A stretch of 64,000 nucleotides of DNA from Atherinomorus stipes (GCA_023101725.1 JALJCO010012862.1:62001-126000); one strand, 5' to 3'; numbered from the stretch's first letter, positions 23,919-36,060 are shown. Numbers and translations are program-made. The notes: generated by a model from the letters alone, not told the origin.

Positions 23919-26362
23919 TTAAAGTAAAGAAATAGAGTTTAAATATTCTTCGTACATGTTTGGTTCTTCACTGTTTTGTTTTGGCATCCTCTTGACTTTA
24001 CACATCTCCTGCCAACTCGGCACAGTCTTCGTTTGGAGACGTGAGGATCTGCGAACATTTGCTGCTGATTCAGAGTCGTGACTTCCCGACACTTTGCTGG
24101 AAACATTTGTCATTTCTTGGGCAGAAGCTGATTCTTCGTCATCTTTCGTATCTGTACAAGAGTCTGCATCAGTCTCCATTTCTCCATCTTGAAACTCATG
24201 TGGTATGTCTACCATGCTTTCTCTCTTTTCTTCTGCTTGGTCACTTGTTTCCTGGTTTTCATTTGTCTGTCCTTCATCTGGCGCATTCCCCGACTCAGGC
24301 TGCTCACTACTGGAGGAATCACTACTATTTCCTGACGGTGCATCTTGAGCCAAGCTCTCCTTTCGTAATGCAAAAGTTTTGGTCAAAGTCTCTAAAGCTT
24401 TAGCAACATCCACAGTTTCACTGGAGTCCTCGGTCTTCAAGCCGGCAGCCTCCTCACCACCAGTGTCACTCATACTTACAGCCACTATCTCTTCTTCATA
24501 AAAATCTGTCTGAACTTGAACCTCAGCTGAATCCATCTTGTCCTGATCCACCTCAGATGCTGCAACCTCCACTTCAGTGTAAATGGCCACAACGCTGTAC
24601 TGATTTGCCTCAGCAAGCGTTACAGGGTTCAGTGGGTTAGTAAAGTTATGGACTGACTCTAGTCCAACTGATATGTGTGTCTTTTGAGAGGGAGGTATTG
24701 ATAAGGCAGACATGATGCAGCTACCAATGGTGGAAGAAGGGCCATCTATTAAAAAACAACAAAAGACAAAAAAATTACACTTTTTTTTGTTGTCCAACAT
24801 AAAGAACACGTTTAGAATTTAAGTTGGCTTAAAAATCTAATACCAAAAATCAACAAATGGATTCAGCTTGTACTTACATGGCATTTTCAGCAGTCCCGAG
24901 CTTTTGTAGTGCTTGAAGATTAAGCTCAGCTCCGCAGCAGATGACTGAACACATTCCTCCAGAACGGAAGGACCAGAGGAGAGCCAGGTAGCAGTCTGTA
25001 ATCAAAGAGCAGCTGTGCTCACATGCAACACGGGTAAAAAAAAAGCCAGAAACATCTGGATGACTGAATGAATACCTGTTTAAGGTCTGGTATGGGAAGC
25101 AGCTTTTCCAGCTTCGAGAGCAGCTCCCATAATAACACATGCAGTGCTGCATCATACTGGGGACCGTACTGAACTGGGAAAACCTCCTGTAAACATTCAA
25201 TTATTCAAGTTTTAAGCACCCACTTTCAAACAAAGACATAGATCTTTAAAGTGCTTCTTACCTGAAAGAAATATGCCCTTTCAACTGGATTTTTCAGCAA
25301 GCTCTGAACAAGTGCAATGAAAGTTGACTCAGTTGTTTTTACTTCTGCATCCATGTACTGCAAGAAATCAAAGGTTAAGTCATAAAACAGAGCCTCACTG
25401 AATAATTATTTGATTTATTTTTGCTTTTTAAAACTATACTTACATCTGTGTTTGCAGAGGTCACTGGTAGTCTCTCCAAGTAGTTTAGGATCATCTGAGA
25501 ATCAACATCTCCCCGAACAGAGCCCTTGCACAGCTCTAAAATCAACTAAAATAATAATAGCTGAGTTACTACAAGTCTAAACAGCCAAATTAACACATTT
25601 GCAAAGTAAGTGACATAAACTGCTGCTTACCCTGGCTCTTAAACCAAGAATAAGCTGGGCTCTCTGCTTATGGTTGATTAGACCAGGGACTGCCTCTGTC
25701 ACCATGGAAACAAACTCCTGCAACTTCTCATAATTCAACACATCTTTTTCCTTCGCCAGCTGCCACATAGCAGCAGACAGAAGCTGGAAAGGGGGTACTA
25801 AGAGGCGAAGGGATGAAAGAGGCAAGCTTTGCTCTGAAACATAAAGGTGTAATGTAAGAAAGAGTCTCTGGAGGGCAGTAATGTGTTTGTAACTTGCAGA
25901 TGGATTTCACAGCAGCAAATTTAAACTACCTTTTAAAAATAGTTATTAATGTGTAAATACGTCACAGTAAATATTCAATGAAATTATGATTATTAAATAA
26001 AAACATACAAGAACACAGTCATCGATTTATTTATATTTCGTGGCTTATTATTTAAACTATCAGCTACAGCCTCATGAATCAGAATAACTGCTGGACACAA
26101 TATATATATAGCTTAGTAAATTAACAACAGTTATGACTGAAATATTTCAATTTCACAGCGTAGCAATTACTATAAACCCAAATCTATAAATTTAACTTCA
26201 AATGTGCAGCATCTACATCTACATATGCCAGCATGCTTCTTTAATTAGACGGGTCCCACACTCACTGTTAGTGACATAAACATAGTCCGCTTTCAGTCCT
26301 GTCGAGAACATATTATTAGTTTACGTACCGCTTATTTTCTCTGTGGACCCGAGAACCTCCAT
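23919..26362 (-). CDS. TINF2 (TIN2)-like protein, seven exons, frame broken in exon 4
   Basis: The N-terminal half matches the TINF2_N domain of the shelterin protein TIN2, which bridges TRF1, TRF2 and TPP1 at telomeres. Exons: 26329-26362, 25631-25833, 25444-25545, 25262-25358, 25076-25186, 24878-24995 and 23919-24745, all GT-AG. Residues 1-79 include FQLLSAAMWQLAKEKDVLNY and VPGLINHKQRAQLILGLRAR, aligning with the TIN2 start (ASWQ...VAPGLVRYRHHERL...GLKAK). Exon 5 gives ALHVLLWELLSKLEKLLPIP, as in TIN2 (LLFEYLCQLEKALPTP). The last exon is an acidic, Ser/Glu-rich linker of about 275 residues with a basic RRSSR, ending at a stop at 23919; I see no clear TRF1-binding FxLxP motif. Exon 4 is 97 bp, one base too long: at 25316-25324 a run of four A where three would keep YMDAEVKTTEST(F)IALVQ in frame. 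Intended product about 496 residues. It may instead splice into the zinc-finger exons downstream; from memory, TINF2_N joined to C2H2 fingers occurs in fish proteins. Confidence 0.7.
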
Positions 26363-26677
26363 TAGTTCAGTAAGCCTCTGATAATGCTGATAAATTATTT
26401 TTATTTTTGTTTTATCATGTAGCTAACATGCGCTATTGGAACGCAAACATCGTTTCCACAAGTGTCCTCCGCACTTCCGGCTTACAAGCTCGCCTTTCAA
26501 CAGCCATTGGCTGATTTACCCGGAAGTATCCGCCTCATTCTCCGCAGCGCCGCCGAGTCACATGAACAATTTCACAGTAAATACTTCAATGTGTAGCTTT
26601 GTGCCTTTTAAAAGCCTGATATACTGACTGTAGACAAAAAATCTTCTGTGGGCAAGAAGCTTATATAAAAATCCAAC
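26363..26677. promoter_or_regulatory. divergent promoter between TINF2-like gene and washc3
   Basis: The two start codons face away from each other with only 315 bases between them. The interval is richer in CpG (around 26455-26555) than its flanks. A shared bidirectional promoter is inferred from this layout. A possible TATA-like TTATATAAAA sits at 26661-26670, just before the washc3 ATG and so more likely 5' UTR. Confidence 0.5.
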
Positions 26678-29538
26678 ATGGACGAGGACGGACTGCCAAT
26701 TGTTGGGTCTGGGGTTGATCTCACCAAGGTTTGTGTTTACTATGGCAGCTAGCATTTCTTACTTGGCTAACGAAGGAAATACGCAAAAGCTCAGGCAGCG
26801 CTGCTAAACAGTGGTTATGGTGTTGATGCTGCTGAAAAAATATTATACATTAGATTATCTGTAGCGTATTTAATCTTGGGTAAAATAGTTGTTTTCTTAT
26901 TAGTCTTCTTCCTGCAGTTAAACTTATGAGTAAAAGCGACCATCATCTCAGTTTCATGCTTTATAACTTTACCTTTAGAGTTTATGGCTTTAAAAGGATG
27001 TCCAAATATTTTAAAAGCAGATATTTTTATTTTAACGTTTGCTTAAATGTTTAAAGTTGTTTTAAAACGAATTATTCCAACTAAAGTGGAAAACACACAC
27101 ACAGTTTACGCACTGTTAACATTATACATTAAGCATGTATAATTATCCTTTTTCTGCACATAAATGACTGACTTTATGTCAAACCTGTAATAAACATGAA
27201 AAGTTAACTACTATGGTGAAATAACTTAATATTTAATGCTTACTTGTTTCTAATGCTTTTACTATCATGAAATATTAGTTCACAATCAGCTGACAAGCAG
27301 GTAATTATCTTTTCCTGCTACTGGTTTGCAGTGTTTCTCAGTCTTCAGGACCCACTGGCCTGCTTGTTTTAGAGGTAACCTTACTTTAACACACCTGAAT
27401 GAAATAAATGGCTCATTAATGGGCTTAAAAAGAGCTAGATGAGGAAGTTAATTGATCTGAATTAGGTGTGTTAATGTAGGAACATATCTAAAAAAAATGC
27501 AGGGCAGTGAGTCTTAAGGACTTAAATCGAGAAACACTGAATTAAAGGTAGTTTAAATGGCCAAAGAGCCAAAAGTTACATAAAGACCCTCAGAAGACTT
27601 CTACATATATTCTGGCCAGAAACAATATCCAGTGAAGAGCTGCTTGAAAGACTGCAAGCAGGAAAGCGTGAAAACCGTCATCATGCGGCGTGCTGGAAGT
27701 GGATTAGTCATGTCAACAGAAACCCCCCGACATCATGTAAACAGCAACTCATGTGACACCTGAAGGCAAACGAAAGTAGAGGTGCACCAATCCAGTTTTT
27801 TCCCATCCAATCTGATACCGATACCTGGGCTGAGCGTATCGGCCGATACCCAGAACTGATCCAATACTGCTGTTGAAGAAATGAACCGTACACCTTGCCA
27901 TTTCAGTGGAGGTATCAAGCTTGACATAAACATTTAGCCTTGCTAAAAAAACAACAACAAAAAAAATTAACACAGATATAAATGTACTTGTTTCATTTAT
28001 TAACATATAAGAAAGTGCATTTATTATGATATTGATGAAAACAGAAATGCTGGATCGGCCACATTCATCCGTTATCCGATCCAGCTAATTAGATAATATT
28101 GGAGCCGATATCTGATCCGGGTATTGCATCGGTACATCTCTAAACGAAAGGCCCAAAAACTAGTGGTATTGAATGGTGGAGTACAAGATGAAGATCCTGA
28201 ATCCCACCTTGAGAACAGTGTTGAAGCTGGCCCAGAATCATCCAGCATGGCGATCCTTTGTTGCACCCTTCATACCAGTTAGGCATAAAAAAGTAGAAGG
28301 TGATCAGATGGCCAGCTTGTGACACCTGTGTTTTCAGTGATTCAAAAGATGAATCTTTCATTTGACTTGAAACAGTGATGGAAAGATTGAATTTCTGCTT
28401 CTTTCATTTACTTGTTTTCTTAAAACAGAATGGAAATTATACTGATCTTGTGATTATGTAATAATTGGGCCAGGCCAGGGGAGGACAGATTGCTTTATTT
28501 TAAATGTTGACTCATTTTCCTTGCTACATTACGCTCTGGGTTCCTCCTTATTACTTTTGTGAGTTAAATTCCTTTATTTCTCCTTTCTATAGGTTCCTGC
28601 TATACAACAAAGAAGAGTTGTTGCCTACCTCAATCAGTTTGTTGTGCACACGGTCCGCTTCCTAAACAGATTTTCCACAGTCTGTGAAGAGGTTAGTGTA
28701 TTTTCCTTCACTTAAACATCCACCTTCACAAACCTTAAAGGGATACAACACCCACAGAATGATTGTGCCTTCATTTTCTACTCACCCGCATGCTGAGCAA
28801 AACTCTGGAGCACTTTTTTAATATCTCAAATGCAGCCAGAGATCCGTTTTTTTTTTTTTTTTGTTTTTTTTTGTTATCCGCCAACTTTCTTATAATGGGG
28901 ATCAAAAAAAAAAAAAAAGGTCCATGAAAGTCCACAAAAACTTGGCAATATTCCTCCATACTGCTCGTCCAATGTATTTCAAGTGCCCTGAGTGGGTAGC
29001 GTCCATAATTTACTCCAAACAACATCATTTAGTATATTTTTATAGCTGAAACAGTAAAACGTCGTACACGGCAGTTCGGAAGAGTTCACGACACTACGGA
29101 AGCCGTGGCAGACCAAACCAGACGAGATCACGCATTCTTTTTTTTTAAAATTTGTTTTTAATCAGTAGCCAACTCTTCTTGTGTTTGTCCGCAGCTCGTT
29201 CGCTTCTAACACAATGTAAACAGCGAATTTCTTCTTCTACGCTTGCATTATCGACAGAGTAGGTGCTGAACGCTTCGGCATTGGTCACCCCCATGATTCA
29301 GGTTCAGACAACTTTATTTATCCCCTGGGGGCAATTCTGTTTGTAGACCTTGATGCAGCAAGGACAAAAGCAATCCACTCACATACACATAGTTACACAC
29401 AGGATCTGTCAATGTGCTGGACAGATGATTACAGAGGATCCAGCCATAAGTGCAGCAGTTTCACAATTTTAAAAAAAAAGTGAGTGCTTGGCAGAGATAA
29501 TAGACAACTAACTGAAAACTTTAAAACAGCATAAAACA

Positions 29539-29596
<58 letters not shown>

Positions 29597-32371
29597 ATAA
29601 ACACTCAAAGCACTGTCTTTTATATGAAAGTCAGCGGATAACAGAAACCTCCCCTGATCTCCGGCTGCATTTCAGATATTAAGAAGTGCTCCAGAGTCTT
29701 GCTCAGCATGAGGGTGAGTAGAAAATGGAGGCACATCATTCTGTGGGTGTTGTATCCCTTCAACAAGTCCATATGATGTTTTAAGTTTGCACTACCGCTT
29801 TACGGCTTAACTGCAACGGAGCGGGCCACCAAAACCCATTACCATGTTCATAATCTAATGAGCAACCAGACTTCCAATCAGCATGTCTCTGTTCCCAGTA
29901 AAGCCTCTCAAATGATCCCTGTAACATCCTGATCATGTTAAACTGTCAAACCTCTTCCCACAGAAACTAGCAAACATATCTCTGCGCATCCAGCAGATTG
30001 AAACAACTTTGTGCATCTTGGAGGCCAAAGTGAGTTCGCATGCCTCCCCAGTTATTTTTAAGTTTATACCATGTGTGTACATTTTATGCTGTTTTACTTA
30101 TTTATATAGTAACATTGTTCTCTGAGCAGCTGTCCTCCATCCCTGGACTGGAGGATGTCACAGTGGATGGACTCAGCCAGCAGCAAACTGCACAGACAAA
30201 TGGGCCAATTACCACCAGCCAGAGCCAAACAGATGGTCCAGCAGCAGGAGCGCTTCCTCCCGCAGAGGTCGGCGCTCAGACTTGTTTGCAAGCAATGATA
30301 AAGATTTAGGAAGTCACACTGAAAAGCAGAGTAGACACAAGCTAAGTGGGATTTGTAGACATTTAATTGTGATGTTGTGTAGATTGCTAGCCCAAAGATA
30401 ATTTCATGGCACATCCAGCTTGTTTTTAGATTAAAACTTGATAAACATGACCCCAAACTAGATTCAAGCTACATTCAGAAATGGATAGGAAAGTAATCGT
30501 TGCTCAGCTTGAATTTGGTGTACTTTCCTCCACTGATGACACAATAGAAGCGACTAATCCAGACGGTTGAGCTGAGTTGAGTCAGCGCAGCGAGCAGTGG
30601 AAGAAACTGGAGGAAACACATGCACAACTAGAAGGAGCCTATATTTGAAAATCAAAACTGTATTTATGAATGTTGCAGCCAGTGTATCTGATAGAAAGCT
30701 GCAGTGTTTCTTTGTCTGCCTTTCAGCTCAGCTCCTGCAGATTATGGACAGTCTTCCATGACACAACATCCAGCATCTTCTATTTTCACATTTGTTAATT
30801 TGTTTAACCCGAAAAATGTGTTTAATTGTTGCTAAGTGTTTCCTCATGTTTTAAGCTCCTCACTGCATCAGCTGCTGCACGGACTTTACTTTTGAAGCAT
30901 TCGTACAACCCAAAGAGCCTTACAGAATCTCCTCTTGTTACCTGCAGAGAAATAAAATGGTATAAAATAGGAATTGACGCTAACATGTTAAAGAAGAAGC
31001 TCACAAAAGGAGTAAAATATGAAAAAGCTGTGCAAGCAAAAGTCTAAAGATGACAGGTGATAAAATCTTTCAGACAGGATGGAGTTAAGCCATTGGGGGT
31101 TTTATGATAAGGATTTTGAATCCTGTTTGTTCTCTACAGAGCTAATGTAGTGAGGCTTACCTGGGAGAAGCAGGATGTTGGGAATATGGTGCATGTGCCC
31201 CAGTTTAATCATACTTGTGATTCGGGATAGACCGATACATCAGCCGGCCAATATTTGCTCTTTTTGCTGGTATTGGCATCGGACGATATGGCAGGTGTGT
31301 TTGCCAGTACCCCTAGCCAGCATAATTTACAGACTTGTCTTTCTATCTCTCTCTCTATATATATATATTTAGTATAAGTTTCATGTTTCTAATTAATATT
31401 TGTTTACAAGTGCACCATTTCTTTTTTATATATTTATTTGAAGTTCTTTGTTCTTTTTTATATGAAAACAGTTGTAGAATTTCATCGTATCCTTCATTAT
31501 ATTAATTTGGGAGTAAAATGCAATGTCAGCACCAAATATCGTCAGGTTGTATCGGCTGAAGCTGATTAGAAAATATTAATATCAGTACCGGCCCTAAAAA
31601 AAAAAAAAAAAAAAATCTGTATCGGTCGATCTCTACTTGTGATATGTGACACAGTAAAAATAGTGAACAGTACAGAGGTTGATAAAGACAAGCAGTAGGA
31701 ATATTGGAGGGATGAACAAAATGTTGCAGGTGCATTTTTTAAAGGGGAAGTTCTTTTTTTTTCAACCTGGACCTATTTTCTAGCATGAAATACGTTCATT
31801 TACTCACCAGACAGTTTCGGTGTAACATTATCTGCCACAAACTCCTTCATTTCACCAATGTTTTGTTACCAAACATTAGTCGCTGAATTTCGCTGAATTT
31901 ATTCTGTTTGTTTTTTTCCAGCCTGCTCAGAGTTCACCAGAAGCTGCACCTGCACCAAAAGCAGAAGTTCCTGCAGAGAACGTCATGACAGTGGCAAAGG
32001 ACCCACGTTATGCCCGATACCTGAAAATGGTTCAAGTGGTGAGTTGTGATGTACAGTTTTCTTAAAATGCATTGTTAGTTTGTATCTTGATGTCACACTT
32101 CGTTCTGTCGTAGGGCGTTCCAGCCATGGCCATCAGGAATAAAATGATCATGGAGGGTTTGGATCCCAACCTGCTTGAGTGAGTGCTCTGCTGTGAGATG
32201 GCTGCCGGATGATCTTATTCTGATGAGTTTCTTCCTGAACAGTGATCATCTTTGCTTTTTGCTGCCTGCAGGACCCCGGATGCCCCCGTGCCTGATGGAG
32301 CAACAAAGAGCGCAGAGAACGAAGATGTTGCTGCAACCAGTTCTGACAGCGAATCGTCTTTCAGCGACTGA
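26678..32371 (+). CDS. washc3: WASH complex subunit 3 (CCDC53), complete
   Basis: WASHC3 is a small coiled-coil subunit of the pentameric WASH complex, which activates Arp2/3 on endosomes for cargo sorting and recycling. Seven exons: 26678-26728, 28593-28691, 29964-30029, 30130-30267, 31922-32038, 32114-32178 and 32272-32371. All are GT-AG with matching phases, giving 211 residues (human about 194). The protein starts MDEDGLPIVGSGVDLTKVP. It continues with the helical core FVVHTVRFLNRFSTVCEE and LRIQQIETTL, a variable Gln/Ala/Pro-rich linker in exons 4-5, the conserved AKDPRYARYLKMVQVGVP, and the C-terminal SSDSESSFSD also found in human. The linker explains the extra length. Introns 1, 2 and 4 carry MITEs, two of them hAT-type with clean 8-bp duplications. 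Tail-to-tail with dram1 downstream. Identity is very secure. Confidence 0.97.
27329..27539. mobile_element. short MITE, CAGTGTTTCTC ends
   Basis: Inverted ends CAGTGTTTCTCAGTC / CAGTGTTTCTCGATT around a roughly palindromic 211-bp body, in washc3 intron 1. hAT-like ends, but no clear duplication. Confidence 0.6.
27777..28142. mobile_element. hAT-type MITE with perfect 8-bp duplication
   Basis: Ends TAGAGGTGCACCAATCC and, inverted, TAGAGATGTACCGATGC, flanked on both sides by AACGAAAG (27769-27776 and 28143-28150). No coding capacity. In washc3 intron 1. Confidence 0.9.
28735..29762. mobile_element. element with about 120-bp terminal inverted repeats (foldback-like)
   Basis: Left arm TTAAAGGGATACAACACCCA CAGAATGAT... 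is mirrored by the right arm ending ...ATCATTCTGTGGGTGTTGTA TCCCTTCAA. TTAA is intact only on the left (TTCA on the right). The interior holds a fish repeat (29299-29345) and a (TA)n run (29545-29588). In washc3 intron 2. Confidence 0.75.
31222..31635. mobile_element. hAT-type MITE with perfect 8-bp duplication
   Basis: Ends TCGGGATAGACCGATACATC and, inverted, TAGAGATCGACCGATACAG, flanked by CTTGTGAT at 31214-31221 and 31636-31643. In washc3 intron 4. An A run lies at 31594-31614. Confidence 0.85.
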
Positions 32372-33718
32372 CCTCTCTTCATCGTCTCCATGCTTCCTCT
32401 TCAGGTCATTCGTTGCTACCCGTTTATCGAACCCTGCTCTGGGTTGCAGACGAAGCTGCACTCTGAAGAACGACGGTGCTTGAGTGATTGTAATATCCCT
32501 GATGTGGTTTGCTCGCAATCATGATTCTGATCCATCATTTGTATATTTTGGACTTATGATTATTATATAAAAAGGAGAGAATGTTTTTTTCTGTTTATAT
32601 AAGGAGTCGTCCTTAGTGGACGACAGTAAACAAGCAAATCAATCATTACATAGCAGTCACAACATTATTTTGGTCCCCTTTTGCTGCCAAAATTTCTTTG
32701 ATCCATCTGGACTTGTCACAACATGAGACTTGTTGGATGTGGTGTTCGGTAGTCGGAGCCTTCAGGTCCGTGGCGTTGTTGGTTGGGGCCATCCAGGCCT
32801 CCGTTGATGAAATTTGTTCTACAGCAGCTCATGAATTCTTGATTGGATCGAATCCGGGATGTTTAAAAATGTTCGGGCTCCCTGAGGCACATTATCAGGT
32901 TTTCCAGTAGAATTTTGCTTTCTACAGAAATAAGAAGTGGTTTTAATCTTGTGGCCCTTCAGTGGATACCATCACTTTATATTTGACTTTTTTTTTTGTT
33001 TGTTTGTTATAAACTCTGAATTTTATGTAAATGAAAATATGGAATATAATGAATGTTGAACATGTAATTGTGTATTTTCTGACATTTTTGAGTCACTTTA
33101 CTCAGATTTTTTTCACCGATTTTGTTGGAATTCCCATTTTTCTGTTTTAAAGGAGCATTTCTGACATAACAGGATGGGTAAATCTAGTTGCAGTGAACAT
33201 AAAGCACAAAAACAAACCCTTTGATTTCAGATCTTTTTTTTTTTTTTTTTTTTAATCAAAATGATTTTTTTTTTTTTGAATTCACTGCATGAGAGTTGAT
33301 CTTACACTTAGAAAAATAATTGTTCTGCCTGGCTATATTTCAGTTACATTCATGATTAATATTTTTCCTTTGACTTTTCTTTTTTTTCTGTCTAATTATC
33401 ATATTTGTTAAAGTTTTGACTGAAACTAACAGTTTTTCCACACTAAGCCTGCAGTTATGTAGAGCAGACAAGCTTGCACTAAAAGTTTAAATGGTCAGAA
33501 ATGCACCTGGTCTGGATGCAAATTAAGTGCTGATTGGTTTAATGACCAGTATAATGAAAATGTCTTTACCATTCAGTTAATGAAAACGTGCGAGTGGATG
33601 CTTGAAAATGTAATGTAGCGATGTGATGAGGTGCCATGAATGATTTATTTGTGTAAAGAGAACTTTGCAAAGCACTTTTGTTTATAAGAACAAAAACTGT
33701 TAGATCTGTTTTGCTTCT

Positions 33719-33724
33719 AATAAA
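33719..33724 (+). terminator. candidate washc3 polyadenylation signal
   Basis: AATAAA about 1.35 kb after the washc3 stop and just before the piggyBac-like insertion. A long 3' UTR would be needed, so this is only a candidate. Confidence 0.25.
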
Positions 33725-33738
33725 AACACAGTGTTTAA

Positions 33739-35565
33739 CCCTTTGAACCCGAGAGGGACCTTTTAAGGTCCCTCGTGAAGGATACGCAACAACAACGTTG
33801 ATAAACGATGCATTAATGACAGAGATTATAGCAATGTGACACATCAAATTAAACTGCAGAAGCTAGGCTACAAGACAGCACAAACCTTTTCAAAATGTGC
33901 AAAACACAACTGAAGTTATATCCAAATGAAATAAAAGATGTAAAATGTAAATACACGGCATAATAGCAACCTACGTACAACATTTCGGTCTCTACAGCCA
34001 CAACACCGCATCAGACCAGCACAAATTATATACCATATGAAAGCTCAGACTCTGTAGAATCCAAACATGAGCTCCCCAGTCGTCTACACCAAAGCATTGC
34101 AGAGATAGAGGCCACAAAACAGCAACAGCAGAAAGCGCTCAGCCAGAAACTAGTTTAAAAGTTTTCTCTTACCGTTGCTGTTTCTCCGTGAAAACTTTTT
34201 TTACCGGTAAATCCACACATGGTTGTTTGAGAATGATCTCTGGCGCTAGACAGAAAACCCTATTGGTTTATCCGGAGGGCTTTAGGACCCACAAGCCTGC
34301 TTTACATTCCACCTATGCAGGTACATACCTATACTGCATGACTGCCTTCTGCTGGCTATGATTGGCTGGAAGTACTGTTAATCTTTCCCACCTGGGTCTA
34401 GTTAAATTCTATTGGCTCTAACGAATTGATTGATGTCTCATTAACCAAAATCAACCAATCCATTGTGGAGTTATGGGCCTGCGCAACGACACACAGCGTG
34501 AAGCTGCTAGGGCGTGCGTATTCAGAGCGCACTGATGACGCAAAGCAGAGGCTGCGAAAGCTGCGGTTTGAGGCTGTTTTTCCAAAGTATTTGTTTTACA
34601 ATATTATAAAAACTGAAAAAAACATGTCAAAGAAGATGTCGAAGAAGCATTACACTGCTGAGGAGTTTTTAAAATTATTAATGGAGGACAGAGGCGACTG
34701 TTTGCCTGGAGGATTCCTCCTCAGAAGAGGACGACCTCATACATCCTGACAAACACAACAGTGATTCAGATTGTTGCCCTCCAACATCAAATAGGTATGT
34801 GTTATTTGCAAATATTATGACTATAAATTTATTTGTGTCATATTTATCAATCCAACTGAAGTTGGCAGCTTTGTTTGGGGAAAAAATACTTGTTTGTTTA
34901 TCAGATATGATACTTTTGTGTAACTGTAAATGAGTCTGGAATAACGTGTACATTTGTACACGCATATGTGCATTCCCTTTTGAGTTTTTTGTCTTTTTAC
35001 CACTTTTGCTTTTTTTGGGGGGGGGCACTAAATGAATGTGTAAATCATAACAGTTGCCAAAAACTGTTGTATTTAGCTCTACTCATCACCATTAGTGATC
35101 TAAAAATGAAATATAAAGATTTGCACATGGGAAAATGCAGATGGCACAAATGGTGCCAATTGTGCCAAATTGGCCATTTTGGAAACCTCGCCTGAACTTT
35201 TTGTAGAAAAAAACTCTGTAATTTTGGTCTGCTTCACTTTAGAAGGGGAGGTCTTTGCAGAAACAATGTCAACATATTGTACTTTGGATTGAAAGAGATA
35301 AATAGCTTCTACATCATCATTTCAGAGAGTTATTGATGCTGAAAGCATGTTTTTTTTTAGGCGAGGTGTGAAATTTTGCTGTGCCATCTTCATTTACTCT
35401 TCACCAGTAACAAATATACTTATATTTACACATCTCCACAAATCTCACAAGTGTTTTCTGTAATTTGACACCAAATTCATTCAAATAGACCTTGTGGTTG
35501 CAGAGATACACTCATTTTAACTGGAGTATGTAATTTCGACAAAAATGGGCTTAGGGTTCAAAGGG
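33739..35565 (+). mobile_element. piggyBac-like element, 1.83 kb, defective
   Basis: Flanked by TTAA on both sides (33735-33738, 35566-35569), with inverted ends CCCTTTGAACCCGAGAGGG and CCCTTTGAACCCTAAGCCC. TTAA plus CCCTTTG ends are the piggyBac hallmark. A short frame at 34624-34710 (MSKKMSKKHYTAEEFLKLL) resembles the start of a piggyBac transposase. Past a one-base shift comes the acidic EDSSSEEDD tract usual there. The rest of the transposase is missing, so it cannot move itself. Confidence 0.75.
34624..34795 (+). pseudogene. piggyBac-type transposase N-terminal remnant
   Basis: Starts at ATG 34624 (MSKKMSKKHYTAEEFLKLL), then needs a frame change near 34708 to read EDSSSEEDDLIHPDK and SDSDCCPPTSNR. 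No DDD catalytic domain follows within the element. Confidence 0.5.
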
Positions 35566-35639
35566 TTAAGAAAAAGTGCAATTTATTTTTTATCAGATGT
35601 GTAAAATAACATTTACAGTACAGAAAATGACAAGAATTT

Positions 35640-36060
35640 TTTTTTAAATGGTTTGATTAAAAAACAAAACTCCCTTGCAGCTGTCAGTGAACAGGGGGGC
35701 TCTAGGAAATATTTGATGGGGGGGGGGGGGGGGGTGATGACATAGCGGTATAAACAATTTCATATAGTTGATATTGCTGCATATGTTAATTCTCCAAAGA
35801 AAAACTTCACTTATCAGGGAGGGGGGTGTCTTGGCACACCAGATTTCCCTCAGTAAAAGAGTTGGGTACGGTACTAATGTGATCTGCCCGGAGACCAAGT
35901 TGACTTAATTTTTGATTGGCTATAAACTTATTTGGAGAAACTGCTGGTTGCTAGCGGTTGGAGTTTGCTAAAGGCTATCTGTTAGCATCATGGACACTTC
36001 AGAGAGTGAACTTTGTTTATCAGACAAACCAACATTTAGAAAATAAATAAACTTACAGGT
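35640..36060 (-). mobile_element. inverted copy of TTAAAGGTGCC repeat interior
   Basis: GTGATGACATAGCGGTATAA and TTGATATTGCTGCATATGTT match, inverted, the right arm of the element at 38175-39550 (CAGCAATATCAACT, ACTGCTATGACATCAC). A G run sits at 35719-35734. Confidence 0.6.

Noticed and set aside
23919..24745. TRF1-binding motif of TIN2 in the acidic exon
   Set aside because: HNFTNPLNP is only vaguely similar to FxLxP; too weak to call.
32583..32625. Small hairpin GTCGTCC...GGACGAC in the washc3 3' UTR as a microRNA or regulatory stem
   Set aside because: The stem is only about seven bases with a five-base loop; too short to support a call.
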